From contig OZ007507.1 of NCBI GenBank assembly GCA_963931865.1, positions 11,628,432-11,692,431 of the forward strand: 64,000 bases of DNA, given 5' to 3'. Positions 34,648-59,425 of the stretch are shown here, piece after piece (position 1 is the first letter of the stretch; every line of letters starts with the position of its first letter). Origin of the DNA: Axinella damicornis. Its lineage: Eukaryota; Porifera; Demospongiae; Axinellida; Axinellidae. The position numbers and the translations under genes are program-made. A model generated the notes under the pieces. That model was given only the letters and a program-made list of their open reading frames with translations, had not been told where the DNA came from and did no database searches.

Positions 34648-35486
34648 TACCTTGTTTACACAACACTAATATACCTGATCCGGGCCATAGATAACCGAAC
34701 CGTATAGTGTTCGAAACCATGCCAGCATGTAGCCTCGTTCCCAGGCCTCCACCCCAGCTTTTGTCGCTTAACCCTTTAAGCCCCATTGACGTCTATAGGC
34801 GTCATTTAGACCCTATGCACTTGTAGGGCTTCTCGTCAGTCCAAAAAGTGACCAAAAAGGCTTCAGAGGGCCTAGGGACAACTTTGAGGGCCAAACTCAA
34901 AAATTTGGTCAGATTTCGGCGCGCCTCCCCCACTAAACGTACAAGCAAGGGGGTATCGAAAGGGGGGGCACAGCCCCCCCTTCGCCTGTCGTGGGCGTTT
35001 TTTTTGATTTTAATGAGATTCATTGACCCGAGAATTTTTGATTCTAATGATATTCATAGACCCCACCCAGGGCCTCAAGAAAACCTGCAAATTGGTGGTG
35101 TAAGGTGTGCCATCAGTCAGATCTGGCCCAAGTTTAGGGAAATGCTGGGCGAAAATCCGGCTGACATCCACCTTTGACCTCCGATTGCTGGGCTTGTGGG
35201 GGGTCATGAATATCATTAATGGTATTGCCAGAGGGGTCTCTCCATGTGTGCGGGCCCCACCAAGTTTGGCCGCTGAGGAGCAAATGCTGTGGGAGAGGAG
35301 TACCTACGAAAGTGGTGTGCGCTGAATGCATGAAAATGTGTTGTCTTGGTGGGAAGAATTCGGTGGTTAAAGGGTTAATTGCAGTACGAAAAGCTCTTTT
35401 CGTATTGCAAGCGACAAAACCTGCGGTGGAGGACTGGGAACGAGGCTAGCCAGCACGGTTGTTTTATGTCGTGTAAACGGGGTAGC
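34648..35486. mobile_element. Triple-nested insertion, outer element with cccgtttacac-type ends
   Basis: The outer ends taccttgtttacacaacac and gtcgtgtaaacggggta are inverted. Inside is a hairpin MITE (34730-35448) with 9-mers gccagcatg / gccagcacg on its flanks, and inside that a TTAA piggyBac-like MITE (34768-35378). Copy 1 lacks the whole stack (about 16100). Confidence 0.8.
34768..35378. mobile_element. piggyBac-like MITE with intact TTAA duplication
   Basis: ttaa|ccctttaagcccc...ggttaaaggg|ttaa. This is a fuller version of 14567-15022, with an extra ~150-bp interior (about 34830-34990). Confidence 0.85.
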
Positions 35487-37460
35487 TATTAGTTAACTAA
35501 AACCCTTTTAGTTAAATTATTGCTAAAAGCTTCTGAAGGACCACATCTAGACTCTATAACTAAATCATTCTGCAGAAGACAATATCTATAAATAAACTAA
35601 ACGCCATACTAAAACAACACTTGCACCAGCACAGAAAGTGAGGGTGAAATTTTAAAGTGAGGATGGAGATTTTACCTTTCTCTAGGCTGTCGTTTTATTT
35701 TCTGCATGGAGTAGGGCATGTCTCTCTTTCCACTGGGGTGTACTTAATCCGTCTCAAAAACACTTAGCTAGCTGATGGTATGTAAGAAAGGCCCGTGCAA
35801 TTGGACTGTGTGTAGCTACATGTCGATCTTCTTTCTGTCTCCTGTTGCGCACTGCTCTTCACTGAAGGATTGGTAACTCGTATCAATCATTAAATAGTTG
35901 TCTGTAATTTTTGTTCCCGTATTACAATATTCATTGTAGCTACTCTCCTACGAAGAGAGAAGATGTAGCCAGAATCTGTACCTGCATGTGCATAGTTAGT
36001 TAGCTATTCATGTGTAGCGTTTTTGTTTCCAGAAATATTTCCACGGCTGGGTTACAGTACTTATAGCAGTGTCAAAAGACGTGGAATACTGGAGGTCCGT
36101 GTGTTGAACTTGCAGACAGTGGTTGTGCGACTACGCTGGTTGCCATGGTAACGAACCGACGCACGCTCGATCTGAGGCCACCATTCAGCATGGCCACGGA
36201 GACGCTATCCCTCATTTTGGAGATAGCCGTTCTCTCGTGTGAGCCGTGCTGTGATCGTGGTGAAGTTCGTGTTGCGAAGCCGAGTTCTGATCGTTCATTT
36301 GAGTTGTCGAGTGCGCAAAATTGTTCGGAGATTCCGGCGAAGCATTGTCAAATCCCTTTGGGCGCAAATCTGTTCGAGTGCTTTGAGGCGAAGAGGTGTG
36401 CTTCAAGAGAAGCCGTCGAAGAATTCTCAGGAGTGAGTTACAATTTGTTTATGATTTGTACTCGCACTGTTGAATTGTAACGTGTGTGCTAGTTAAGGTG
36501 CCACACCCCCTTTACCTAGATAATCATAATTATGCGCTTGTATTCGATATTCCTACTGAACCGTAACTGTCACCGTCATGTTCCAACATGACTCCTGCCA
36601 TCAGTACATTGCTAGATTCTCTTGCAATGTACCTTACAAACACTCGAAGATGTCCTTACAACACACTTGAAGATGTCCTTTCCAGACCATCAATATAGTA
36701 CATTAATTGCTAGATTCTCTTGCAAGTGTACCTTACAAACAGTCGAAGATATCCCTTCCTGACCATCAACATACACTGTACATTGTTAGATCCTCTTGCA
36801 ATGTACCTTACAAACACTCGAAGATGTCCTTTACAGATCATCTATACACAGTACCATTGCTAGATTATCTTGCAATGTACCTTACAAACACTCAAAGATG
36901 CGTCTGCTCATTTCCAGACTCTGAGTGTGGACACTCCCACAGACTGACTGTGATCAGTCGGGGTCTTGACCAGCTCTTTTACCACGGGCTGGCTATGCTG
37001 GTTTTCAGGTTTTACTGTTGACGGGGTGGATGTTTGCGATAGGCTGTGCTGATTTTGGCCTTCAGCTGCGTTGCTATTAAACTAAACCCTATCAAAGCTT
37101 TGACCAGCTAATTTCAGTTGACCATGATGGTTTTCGCTCATTGTCTGGTTTGACCGTGCATACATAGGCACACTCAGATTGCGTTCCACACTGCAACTCA
37201 ACCATTATTTGTGAGCAGCTTTGGCCATTTAAATGTTGACCATTGATCGACTGCAGTCACAGCTGTGAATATGTACCCCCCCCCCCCCCCCCCCCCGTGA
37301 CTTACCAGACACCTAATCTCCTCAGAAAGGAGGATGGTCTGGGAATGAAACATTGATAGGATGTGATCTGAGGCATCCTCTCTTGTATTTTGCAGGGATC
37401 AGTTTTGAAGCAGTGACTGATTTGGTGTTGAAGGTTTGGTGTACGTGGTGGAGAGACTAG

Positions 37461-50087
<12,627 letters not shown>

Positions 50088-50805
50088 CTGACAATCAACT
50101 TGTTTTGCACCCGGCAAACAATCACTTCATAAGTCACTCTGTGTATTGTAAACTACTAAGCTTGTGTGTACGTGTGTGTGTGTATGTGTGTCCATGTGTG
50201 TGCGTGTACGTGTACGTGTGTGTATGTGTGTTCACTGTTCATGGCGGTTCACTTCAGTCTGCGGACTTCACTGTCATGGTTCTTGTGTTGTCACTGCCCA
50301 CTGCCACTTCGGGACACCCAACTTTGTTACTGTATTGTCACTGTTTTGTATGTTTTGTTTGTATGTTTGTGGTAATGAACATTTTGTGGAGATAATAGTT
50401 ATCATGAATGTAGCTTTGTTCCCAGGCCCTGCCGAGCGTCCATCACTTGCAGTATATGAACAGCTGGTTGGGGGCCTGGGAACAAGCTTAGGCTATCAGT
50501 GGGGGAGGCTATCAAGGGCTAGAGTTAAGATCTCCATAGAAACCTGTTAGCTGACGTAAGTACATACCTTCAATCTGTTGATGAAAATTCCCTATCAAGT
50601 ATAATTATGAGTGCATGCTGCATGCACAGTATGTGGACAGATCGATTTTGACCCAAGAAGGGCAGATATTCTACATGCAGTAGGCAGGAGCCTAAAGATG
50701 GCCAGAGGTCCCAATTTAAGTTTAAGATGGGATCCGGAAGGGCCACGGGTCCCAAGACGGCAAGGGGGCAGTTGTGTGTTCTTATGGTACACACAACATT
50801 GTATG

Positions 50806-50854
50806 TAGCCTTGTTCCCAGGCGCCCAATTACTGAGCACCTGGGAATGAGGCTA
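50806..50854. mobile_element. 49-bp hairpin MITE, TSD cattgtatg
   Basis: Perfect duplication at 50797-50805 and 50855-50863; ortholog of 31616-31664. The region 50088-50805 is USP 3' flank with (gt)n and no further exon. Confidence 0.9.
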
Positions 50855-50999
50855 CATTGTATGGACAGTCATGCTAGAATCAGAGAAAAATCTCCACTTG
50901 ATTAGCACCTTTCAAAGTTCCTTGCAAAGAATGAAATTTCAACCATGCACTCCGACATTGCACAAATTCCTAGATTGCATGCACAACTGTTATGTCAAA

Positions 51000-51160
51000 A
51001 GGTAGTTACTCAAAGATATTCATGATGGGTTAATATACCACCATTGTACATCTGGAGGTGTTTGAATAAGATGGACTATGTTCTGTGTAGGACAACCATC
51101 AATCTAGTCAACAACACTGAGGATATGATGGCAAATTCTGCAAACCCAACTAAAATAGCA
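51000..51160 (-). pseudogene. Decayed copy of the exon at 31843-32017
   Basis: Aligns to copy 1 (tttgcagaatttgccat, cctccagatgtacaatgg) but carries several indels whose lengths are not multiples of three, so the frame is lost. Confidence 0.4.
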
Positions 51161-51300
51161 CAACTGAAGCAAGTACATGCGCAGGGTTTATTTCAGAAAT
51201 TATAACACAAAAGGGGGCAAAGCAGAGCATAGAGAAGTTTTTTTTTGGGGGGGGGGGGGGGGGGGGGGGGGGGGATTGAATAGTGCGTGGCAGTGTGCCA

Positions 51301-51500
51301 NNNNNNNNNNNNNNNNNNNNNNNNNNNNNNNNNNNNNNNNNNNNNNNNNNNNNNNNNNNNNNNNNNNNNNNNNNNNNNNNNNNNNNNNNNNNNNNNNNNN
51401 NNNNNNNNNNNNNNNNNNNNNNNNNNNNNNNNNNNNNNNNNNNNNNNNNNNNNNNNNNNNNNNNNNNNNNNNNNNNNNNNNNNNNNNNNNNNNNNNNNNN
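51301..51500. other. Assembly gap (200 N)
   Basis: It begins at the point where copy 1 continues with tttagggggg, just after a ~28-G run (51247). It hides the right edge of the duplicated block. 51501-52100 beyond it has a ~29-C run (51703) and no gene. Confidence 0.99.
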
Positions 51501-51702
51501 TCTTTTGTACAGTTATAGCCCATTAAGTACTACCACAGACCATTATCACCTAGACAACACATTCTTAACCAACCCCCAAGCCATCTGTTTCCATTCACAT
51601 TACAGCTGTTAACAGCAATGCAGATGTTCATCAATTAACACCTTCTATTACTAGTACCACCCATTAGTACTGTATCTAGAATGCTACCTGGATCTGCTAG
51701 GA

Positions 51703-51733
<31 letters not shown>

Positions 51734-52101
51734 CCTCATGCCCAGACGTCCACGGCCACCTACCATGCAGCGGAGAACATCTGGTGGCTTGAGCTACATT
51801 TCTTATCACAGAGGCGTGCCCAGCGAAGGTGTATTTGAAAATGCTGATTGCGCTAAGAATGCAATCAGCAAAGAAATTTGAAGATACACTCCGCTCTGTA
51901 CTAGTAGTTGTGTAGCACTACGTCGTGAAGCTATGAAGGCGTGTCATGAACCAAAACGAAGCAAGTCCTCCTTACGAGTCGTTTAAACTGAACTGTTTTT
52001 GACTCCTCCATTGATCAGTGATGTAACCGACAATAATATTATGCGCTGTGCAATTTCATTGGCCATCCTACATTTCAGATTAGAAAGGCGTTAGTGACAT
52101 T

Positions 52102-52152
52102 AGCCTCGTTCTCAGGCGCTTGGTAATTACCAAGTGCCTGGGAACGAGGCTA
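52102..52152. mobile_element. 51-bp hairpin MITE
   Basis: tagcctcgttctcaggcg...gcctgggaacgaggcta, loop ttggtaattaccaa; no clear target duplication. Another (52231-52337, arms ccgcccagaattt / aaatctgggcgg) follows, with agttgcag on both flanks. Confidence 0.8.
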
Positions 52153-52398
52153 CAAGAAATCTCCTTCCACTAGACGTTCTCCTTGGGGTGCACGTGGATG
52201 GCTGGACACATTCAGAAGCTAGTTGCAGTATAGCCTCGTCCCCAGGCCTCCGCCCAGAATTTATCTTGCAGCCGTGGAGAAAAATGTTTCTCCGCAGCTG
52301 CGAGATAAAATCTGGGCGGAGGCCTGGGGACGAGGCTAAGTTGCAGCTGTACAGTGAGATGTACTGACAGGAACCCTTTGTAGGCTCCTGGTACTGGC

Positions 52399-52799
52399 TA
52401 GCCTCGTTCCCAGGCCGTTCCCACGCCAGTATTTTATCGCAAATACAGCGGGAGAAGGCCTGGGAGATCTGGTCACGTGCGATGACGACAGGTAGACAGA
52501 TGGTAGACACACGGGGGGCGGTGACCAACCATTAAAATACCTGTTTCGCGTTGATCCGTCCCCGGCGTTGTGAACAATGAACGGTATCGATCGTCTGCCT
52601 TGCGAACACTCTGATATCCAGCCATTGGACGGACAGTACAACACAGGACATTGAGATTCTTCGTTGGGCACCGCCCTCTGTGTGTCTACCATGTGTCTAC
52701 TTGATGACATCGCACATGACCAGATCTCCCAGGCCTTCCCCCACCGTATTTCATACTGGAAGCAATACTGGCGGTGGGAACGGCCTGGGTACGAGGCTA
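52399..52799. mobile_element. Hairpin-ended MITE, TSD ggtactggc
   Basis: Perfect duplication at 52390-52398 and 52800-52808. The core contains gagatctggtcacgtgcgat and acacggggggcgg, shared with 24911-25267 and 44170-45129. Confidence 0.9.
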
Positions 52800-52950
52800 G
52801 GTACTGGCAGAGAGAAGAAAAAAAAATCTGGTACCAACTTGGAACCCAAGACGGTGTGACTCTAACGGCCTGGGTACGAGGCTAGGTACTGGCAGAGAGA
52901 AGAAAAAAAAATCTGGTACCAACTTGGAACCCAAGACGGTGTGACTCTAC
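52780..52950. repeat. Exact ~85-bp tandem duplication
   Basis: aacggcctgggtacgaggct...gacggtgtgactct occurs twice head to tail. The repeat includes the right end of the MITE, so it arose after that insertion. 52951-53882 has a small eroded hairpin (53044-53082) and no gene. Confidence 0.9.
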
Positions 52951-53882
52951 CCAATACATAGTTGCGAAGCCTTATACCCAGCCTACAGCTTTAGAATGAG
53001 GGAGATATGAGTTATGGCTACCAGCACAAGGTGATCGATGCAGTAGCCTCGTACCAAGGAAATCAGCCTGGGAACGAGAATAGTGATGGAGTCCTCTCCT
53101 GGGAACTCTTAGCACACGCACACGCGCACACGCACATGCGCACGCACACACCAACACTGGTGCAGCTTGTTATCTAATCTCACATGCTGATATTCATCTC
53201 CCACTAATTATTGGTGAAGCTCACTACTACTACAGATCAATAGAGATTACTATAGATTCCTAGAGATTACTAGAGACTATAGATTGAGGCATTGATGATC
53301 CACAGGCTAGGGATAAAAGTGGCCCAGGTATCCGGGTCAAAGAACTGAGCTGGTCAAAGATCTTGCACTGCGACCGTGGAGCCAGTGGGAACAGAGCAAC
53401 TGGTCCTTGCCGACTCAAAACAGACGAACGGAAACCATGGTAACACGGAGGAGAAAATGTTTAATAACTGAGGAATAACAAAAGAACAACATACAAGTAA
53501 CAAACAAGAAAACCAACCATAAAACTATGTGCATAAAAATTAGGAATTCCACTGAGCCATTTGGTGGCTAGTGCTCTACAGTAATCTAGATTCAATCAGC
53601 ACCAGTGTTATTGCCTCCTATGGCCACACTAATTACAAAAATGCAGTTAATTGATTGCAAAACATAAAAGCCATCTTGACTTACACAGAAGTCATGGAAA
53701 GTCGACTTGGTTGGCTGCCAAGACTCGTGAGTGTTGTGACAGAGAGAAGAAACACACAAGCATGTAGTTAGTTGCATGGTCAGGCTTGCTGACAAATGGG
53801 GATCAAGAAGATCATTTTTTGAGCTCGGATCTCAAAAAGCTATACTACTGTGTTAATATTGTTATTATAAACCAACAGCCAT

Positions 53883-55207
53883 TCAATTAGAAGTCATTAG
53901 TGTGGACTGAAACAGTACTGATTCTGTGAACTCCTTCTCCAAGTTTAAATCTAGTCTGGGTGGGGTCAGGTCATAACCATAGTTACCATGGCTTCCTCCT
54001 GGATTATAGTTCTGAACATCCAAGTGTGCTTGGTACTGTCCTGGATCAGACTCCTGTAGATCTGGTGACCTTTGGACATTGTCGGTATGGAAACCGTTAG
54101 CTGAGGGAGGGATGTACTGTTGTTGATAGGCACTGGGAGGAATTGGATCATCATAGTCATAGTTGACATGTTGCTCAGAATACTCTTCACCATTGACGTA
54201 CGGTGAAGGGTGAGGTCCAAAGTCTGGAACAGTTTCGTACGGTAGGCTTTCGACGGGAGGTTGAGCTCCCTGTTCCGGAGAAAGACTGGCAACTAGAGAC
54301 GATTGTAAGGAAGCAATTGTGGGAGAGAGAGGATTTACAGGGGGCAAAGGGTCTTGAGGGTATGTGTACGGAACTGCACCAGTATTTCCTTCAAATGGGA
54401 AGCTTCCACGGTTGTGGAAAGGCTGTTCTGTGTCCGTAATCTTGTCCAGAGCAGGCTCCGAAGCGCTGAGCTTTGAGGAGACTAATGTGTATGGCACTCT
54501 GACCTGTGCAAACTCCAGGCGAGGCTTTTGGGTGTCCTTTTTCCTTCTCTGTCTCGGTGATGGTGAGTCTACTGTGTCCAACCTCCCTCGGGGACCCAGG
54601 CCATAAATGGTGGCATGTATGTCAGATTTGATCTTTTCAATTTCGAGGATTTCGTCCAGTGCTTGGGTGCCTTGAATGTGCTGAAAGTTACATGGTCTGG
54701 AGATCATCTCTTTCCTAAACCTCGAGCCTTGTGGGGGCACAAAGCCTTTCCCCTTCTCATCACGCATGCGCTCTTGGTGCCACTCATGGTATGTCTTATG
54801 TAGGTCATTGGAGTGTTGCTGGTCCGAAAACAGCAGCCCAATGACAGCATCCACCTCGCTCAACGCGAAAACATGAAAGTTGTTAGCGACAGCTGTGTAG
54901 CTACAGTTGGACACCAGTTTCCCCTTCCACACCAACACGCCGTAGTGAGCGTTATACAGACACAAATTTATCGACCACAGGTACTTCTTACCGTTCTTCG
55001 CGAGCTCTCTGTTCGTAACAGGCAGGTCACGCCCGAGGCGATGTACTGCCAATCGATCGCGCGCGGGTCATCCACGAATCTTGAACCAAACACATGCGTC
55101 ACACACTCGCTCACCTTCGCCTCGGCATTTCTGCTTGACAGGGAGAAATGGATCCGTTCTATCAGGTCCTTGGAGATTGGGATGTCTGGAACACTGAACT
55201 GCGACAT
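53883..55207 (-). CDS. WASP-like protein: WH1 + degenerate CRIB, no VCA, apparent frameshift
   Basis: Starts at ATG 55207 (MSQFSVPDIPISKDL) and ends TGA 53883, with no obvious intron, about 440 codons. The WH1 domain is split between two frames: the first gives AIDWQYIASGVTCLL, then from about 55030 the other gives KKYLWSINLCLYN, GVLVWKGKLVSN and FHVFALSEVDAVIGLLFSD, matching WASP WH1 strands. ISRPCNFQHIQGTQ fits the Cdc42/Rac-binding CRIB pattern (I-S-x-P-x-x-F-x-H) but lacks its second His. The remainder is Pro/Tyr/Gln-rich; I see no WH2 or acidic tail, so it should not activate Arp2/3 directly. The frame change may be a one-base assembly error. A 38-nt intron (gtacatcg...acgaacag) would also restore frame but would delete a core strand. 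Confidence 0.6.
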
Positions 55208-55832
55208 TTCTCAGATTGTCTGGCTCTGGGCCGCGCACACGTACAGTTAACAACGCTATACTATAAACTATACACGACAATACAGTATACAATCGGTAGC
55301 TAACTGTTCTAAAAGGACGTACAGCCCATAGGTTTTGTGACAGGAAGCTGCGTTGGTTTCAATCATGCGAGGTATGCTTGCGGAAGCCGCAAAATATCGG
55401 ACGTCCCACGCTTGGAATGTATGATTTTCTCGAATGCTGTTGGAGGGCCAAGTGGAGTCTGTCTCAGGCATTCTGCAGGAATCCCTTCTGAAGGGGAGAG
55501 AGCCTGCAGCTGCAGAGGTACGTGAAATTTGAGATCACCTATCAAATTATTGCAGAAAGTGTACACACAGAATTACGTAGAGAGCGGAAGATCAAATGGC
55601 TATGATGTCTGCGTTTCTGTACTACCAACGCATTTCACAAGACTTGCCTCCTATAGCTAGACAAGATACGAAAATACCAGGCATATTTTGTAAGGGGTGT
55701 GTAGTGTACATCTGGCCAAGGATACCTCGATGAAAGTTAGGGCTGGAGAGGAAAACTATGCAAATACACTTGTAACTTAACACCATAAGTTACATGTAGC
55801 AGCCATGCACAATCTGCATGCATGGCATATAC

Positions 55833-55881
55833 TAGTCTGGTTCCCAGACCTACCCGCGAGTTGGGTCTGGGAACCAGACTA
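55833..55881. mobile_element. 49-bp hairpin MITE, TSD ggc(a/g)tatac
   Basis: tagtctggttcccagacc...ggtctgggaaccagacta; 9-mers on each side differ at one base. The rest of 55208-56069 (upstream of the WASP-like gene) is unremarkable. Confidence 0.8.
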
Positions 55882-56069
55882 GGCGTATACAGCCTCATTA
55901 CAGGCTCAGGCCTTCGGCGGCTCGATGCGCCCTTGCTGTTACTCTGTTGTCATCCACTACGTTACTATGGCTAGCTAATGGTTCACTACTTTAGAACTGA
56001 ATCATGTATTAATTTTCCAAACATCGAATGTAAAAGACAAAAGTGATGGGGGGCTAATAGTTGCTGTGA

Positions 56070-56391
56070 TTACTGCAGAGGGTTGAATGGCTGTATATCA
56101 CAGAACACATATCCTTTTTCCTGCAGGTCCTGCATCATTTCAAGCTGTAGGAGAAGCAGGAGAGAGGGAGGGGAGGAGGAGCGGGAGGGAGAGGAAGAGG
56201 AGGAGGAGGAGGGAGAGGAGGGAGAGGAAGAGGAGGAGGAGGAGGGAGAGGAGGGAGAGGAGGAGGAGCGGAGAATGAGGAGTGGGAGGGGAGGGAGAGG
56301 AGGAGTGGGAGGGAAGGGAGAGGAGGAAGAGCGGGAGGGGGAGAGGAGGAGGAGTGGGAGGGGAGGATGAGGAAAAGGTAGAAGGAAAGAG

Positions 56392-56427
<36 letters not shown>

Positions 56428-57457
56428 AAGGAGGGTAAGCTCATCTTGAATTTGTAGCATGTATGATGAAGCACACCCACCACAACAAACCCAGTGGCCC
56501 CTATTGGTAGGAAACATGGCTGTTGTGGGATCATACATACTGTAACAACATAGTTTGTGCACACCCACAGATATGACAACAACAGGCTAAACAGCCTATG
56601 CTCCTGACTGAGGTACCTCAGTGTTAAGCCCTTGCCATTGAGGCTGAAATATCTATAGCCTCGTTCCCAGGCGCTCAGGAGCACCTGGGAATGAGGCTAA
56701 AATATCTAGTGTTCTCAGAAGAGCCGAAACTACTCATTCTGGTGTGCTGCTTTGAGCAAATCAGCCTCACAGGCTTGAGAGTGTTTCCACCATGACACTG
56801 CACATCCTTCAGAGGGGATGCAAAGCTGTCAGTCTGGAGTACTGGTTTAGTAGTTACATTCATTTGCTATTCTGGTGCCACTCCACATGATGGTTTAATG
56901 CTCCCGATAGAGAAAAACAACTTGTGGAGGCACAGCAATAGCAAGCCCAGAGGACGCCCACAACCAACTGCTTCAAGACTGCTAACCTTCTGCTTCTCCT
57001 CGGGACAGATACCAATGACTGCTCCTCCGCTGCCAGGGAACTTGGCTGAGGAGCCATTCTATAATTATAGCGAGCGAAGAGAGGAGCATGATACACAGTG
57101 AGAATAATATTATAACAATGACTGCTCCTCCACTGCCAGGGAACTTGGCTGAGGGAACCATGCTATAATATAGCGAATGAAGCATGATACACAGTGGGAG
57201 TAATAATCCAAGCAGGGTTCCACACAAGGTTTCGTACTATGCTCACTGCTCAGTCCCATGCAACTGCTCCATGTGTATGCACTTGTCTTCACTCAGGCTC
57301 ACCCCCTAATGTCCTACATTTCCACTATAGTATCAAAATTTCTGTAGTTAGGGACAACCTAACCCTAATCCTAACCTTAACCTTGGGACGTACCTTCCTA
57401 GCAATGTCGATCATCGCAAGGTTTGCTTCTCCCAAAGCAGCATCGCCGTATATCTTC
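56070..57457 (-). CDS. Last two exons of an unrecognised gene
   Basis: Exon 57457-57394 (acceptor ctgcactttcag, donor aag|gtacgt) encodes KIYGDAALGEANLAMIDIAR + K. The last exon, 56144-56070 (acceptor ctcctacag), encodes LEMMQDLQEKGYVFCDIQPF + NPLQ and TAA. They join in phase 0. Upstream exons are not identified; a donor-like GAT|gtaaga at about 57529 follows a short open stretch. I do not recognise the family. The intron holds a GGA-rich tract (pyrimidine on this strand) running into the last acceptor, a poly-G run, one hairpin MITE and a ~90-bp direct repeat (gactgctcctcc...cttggctgag). Confidence 0.45.
56150..56426. repeat. GGA-rich tract and ~31-G homopolymer
   Basis: ggaggaggag-type sequence then a long G run (56396-56426). 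On the minus strand it is the pyrimidine tract before the acceptor at 56145. Confidence 0.88.
56656..56699. mobile_element. 44-bp hairpin MITE, TSD aaatatcta
   Basis: The shortest copy in the window: tagcctcgttcccaggcgct + inverted complement. Perfect 9-bp duplication at 56647-56655 and 56700-56708. Confidence 0.9.
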
Positions 57458-58094
57458 CTGAAAGTGCAGGAGAAAAATACATTTCACTTCACAGGAGACG
57501 AGCTCAGGCTCACTCTTACATCCAGTTTCTGATCACTTGCAAACAGCGAACAGCCACTACGAACCAACGACACTGCGGCTGCACTTTTGAGCAATTTGGC
57601 GACATCCGAGTGCCGGCGCCAACCGTGTTATACTCCTTGTAATGTAAATGATTAATGTAAACCTATCTCAGGGCACTGTGGTAATCCTCAGAGCACTGTG
57701 GAAAATGATGTAATCCTCAGAGCACTGCGGTAATGTAATCCTACCTGAGAGCACCACACGAATATTCAGACTACACAATATAATATCGTCATGCACTGAA
57801 GCTTTCATATAGTAATATAGTAATTGTCCTGAAACTTGGGTGTGAAGTTATATGAGTCACTTTGTCTTCCTGTTGGCAGCCATTGCTTGCTTCAACTGTC
57901 GTTGGCAGTATGTGGTGTCATTTACGTACGGTTGACCCGTAAGCTAGCCGCCTACAAGCAGCCAGGGAACAGGCTATAGGTGTAAGCATGTACGATCTGG
58001 CGGATGCAATCAGAGTCTGCTGAAGTATCCACGAGGTGAGAGTAAGACCCGAGGCATCATTCTGAAGAGTGAGAATGCCCCACAAGTTGACCCG

Positions 58095-59425
58095 GCCACC
58101 AGTTGCCCTGGCCACCAGTTGCCCCGGCCACCAGTTGCCCTGGCCACCAGTTGCCCCGGCCATCAGTTGCCCTGGCCACCAGTTGCCCCGGCCACCAGTT
58201 GCCCTGGCCACCAGTTGCCCCGGCCACCAGTTGCCCTGGCCACCAGTTGCCCCGGCCACCAGTTGCCCTGGCCACCAGTTGCCCCGGCCACCAGTTGCCC
58301 TGGCCACCAGTTGCCCCGGCCATCAGTTGCCCTGGCCACCAGTTGCCCCGGCCACCAGTTGCCCTGGCCACCAGTTGCATGGCCACCAGTTGCCCTGGCC
58401 ACCAGTTGCATGGCCACCAGTTGCACTGGCCACCAGTTGCCTCGGCCACCAGTTGCATGGCCACCAGTTGCACTGGCCACCAGTTGCCTCGGCCACCAGT
58501 TGCATGGCCACCAGTTGCCCCGGCCACCAGTTGCCCTGGCCACCAGTTGCATGGCCACCAGTTGCCTCGGCCACCAGTTGCCCTGGCCACCAGTTGCCCT
58601 GGCCACCAGTTGCCCTGGCCACCAGTTGCATGGCCACCAGTTGCCTCGGCCACCAGTTGCCCTGGCCACCAGTTGCATGGCCACCAGTTGCCCTGGCCAC
58701 CAGTTGCCCTGGCCACCAGTTGCATGGCCACCAGTTGCCCCGGCCACCAGTCGCCCTGGCCACCAGTTGCATGGCCACCAGTTGCACTGGCCACCAGTTG
58801 CCCTGGCCACCAGTTGCATGGCCACCAGTTGCCCCGGCCACCAGTCGCCCTGGCCACCAGTTGCCCTGGCCACCAGTTGCCTCGGCCACCAGTTGCATGG
58901 CCACCAGTTGCACTACCAGTTGCCCTGGCCACCAGTTGCCCTGGCCACCAGTTGCATGGCCACCAGTTGCACTGGCCACCAGTTGCCCTGGCCACCAGTT
59001 GCCCTGGCCACCAGTTGCATGGCCACCAGTTGCCCTGGCCACCAGTTGCCTCGGCCACCAGTTGCATGGCCACCAGTTGCACTACCAGTTGCCCTGGCCA
59101 CCAGTTGCACTACCAGTTGCCCTGGCCACCAGTTGCCCTTGGCCACCAGTTGCCCCGGCCACCAGTTGCCCTGGCCACCAGTTGCCCCAGACACCAGTTG
59201 CCCTGGCCACCAGTTGCCCTGGCCACCAGTTGCCCTGGCCACCAGTTGCCCTGGCCACCAGTTGCATGGCCACCAGTTGCCCCAGACACCATAACGTTGC
59301 CCTGGCCACCAGTTGCCCTGGCCACCAGTTGCATGGCCACCAGTTGTCCCAGACACCAGTTGCCCTGGCCACCAGTTGCCCCGGCTGGCCACCAGTTGCC
59401 CCGACCGGCCACCAGTTGCACTACC
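58095..59425. repeat. ~16-bp minisatellite ccaccagttgccctgg, >80 copies
   Basis: Units alternate gttgccctggccacca and gttgccccggccacca at the left. Further right they mix with 15-mers (gttgcatggccacca), gttgcctcgg, gttgcactgg and truncated gttgcactacca variants. All six frames stay open over long stretches because of the repetition. 57540-58094 before it has no exon I can support. Confidence 0.93.

Noticed and set aside
51177..51612. ORFs spanning the N gap
   Set aside because: Consist mostly of unknown residues.
56675..56863. Minus-strand ORF containing FASPLKDVQCHGGNTLKPVR as an exon
   Set aside because: Two competing open frames, no acceptor/donor pair in phase with the neighbouring exons, and exons on either side join directly in frame.
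57918..58095. Minus-strand exon after tcactcttcag
   Set aside because: The most protein-like frame has a stop immediately after the acceptor; other frames are unconvincing.
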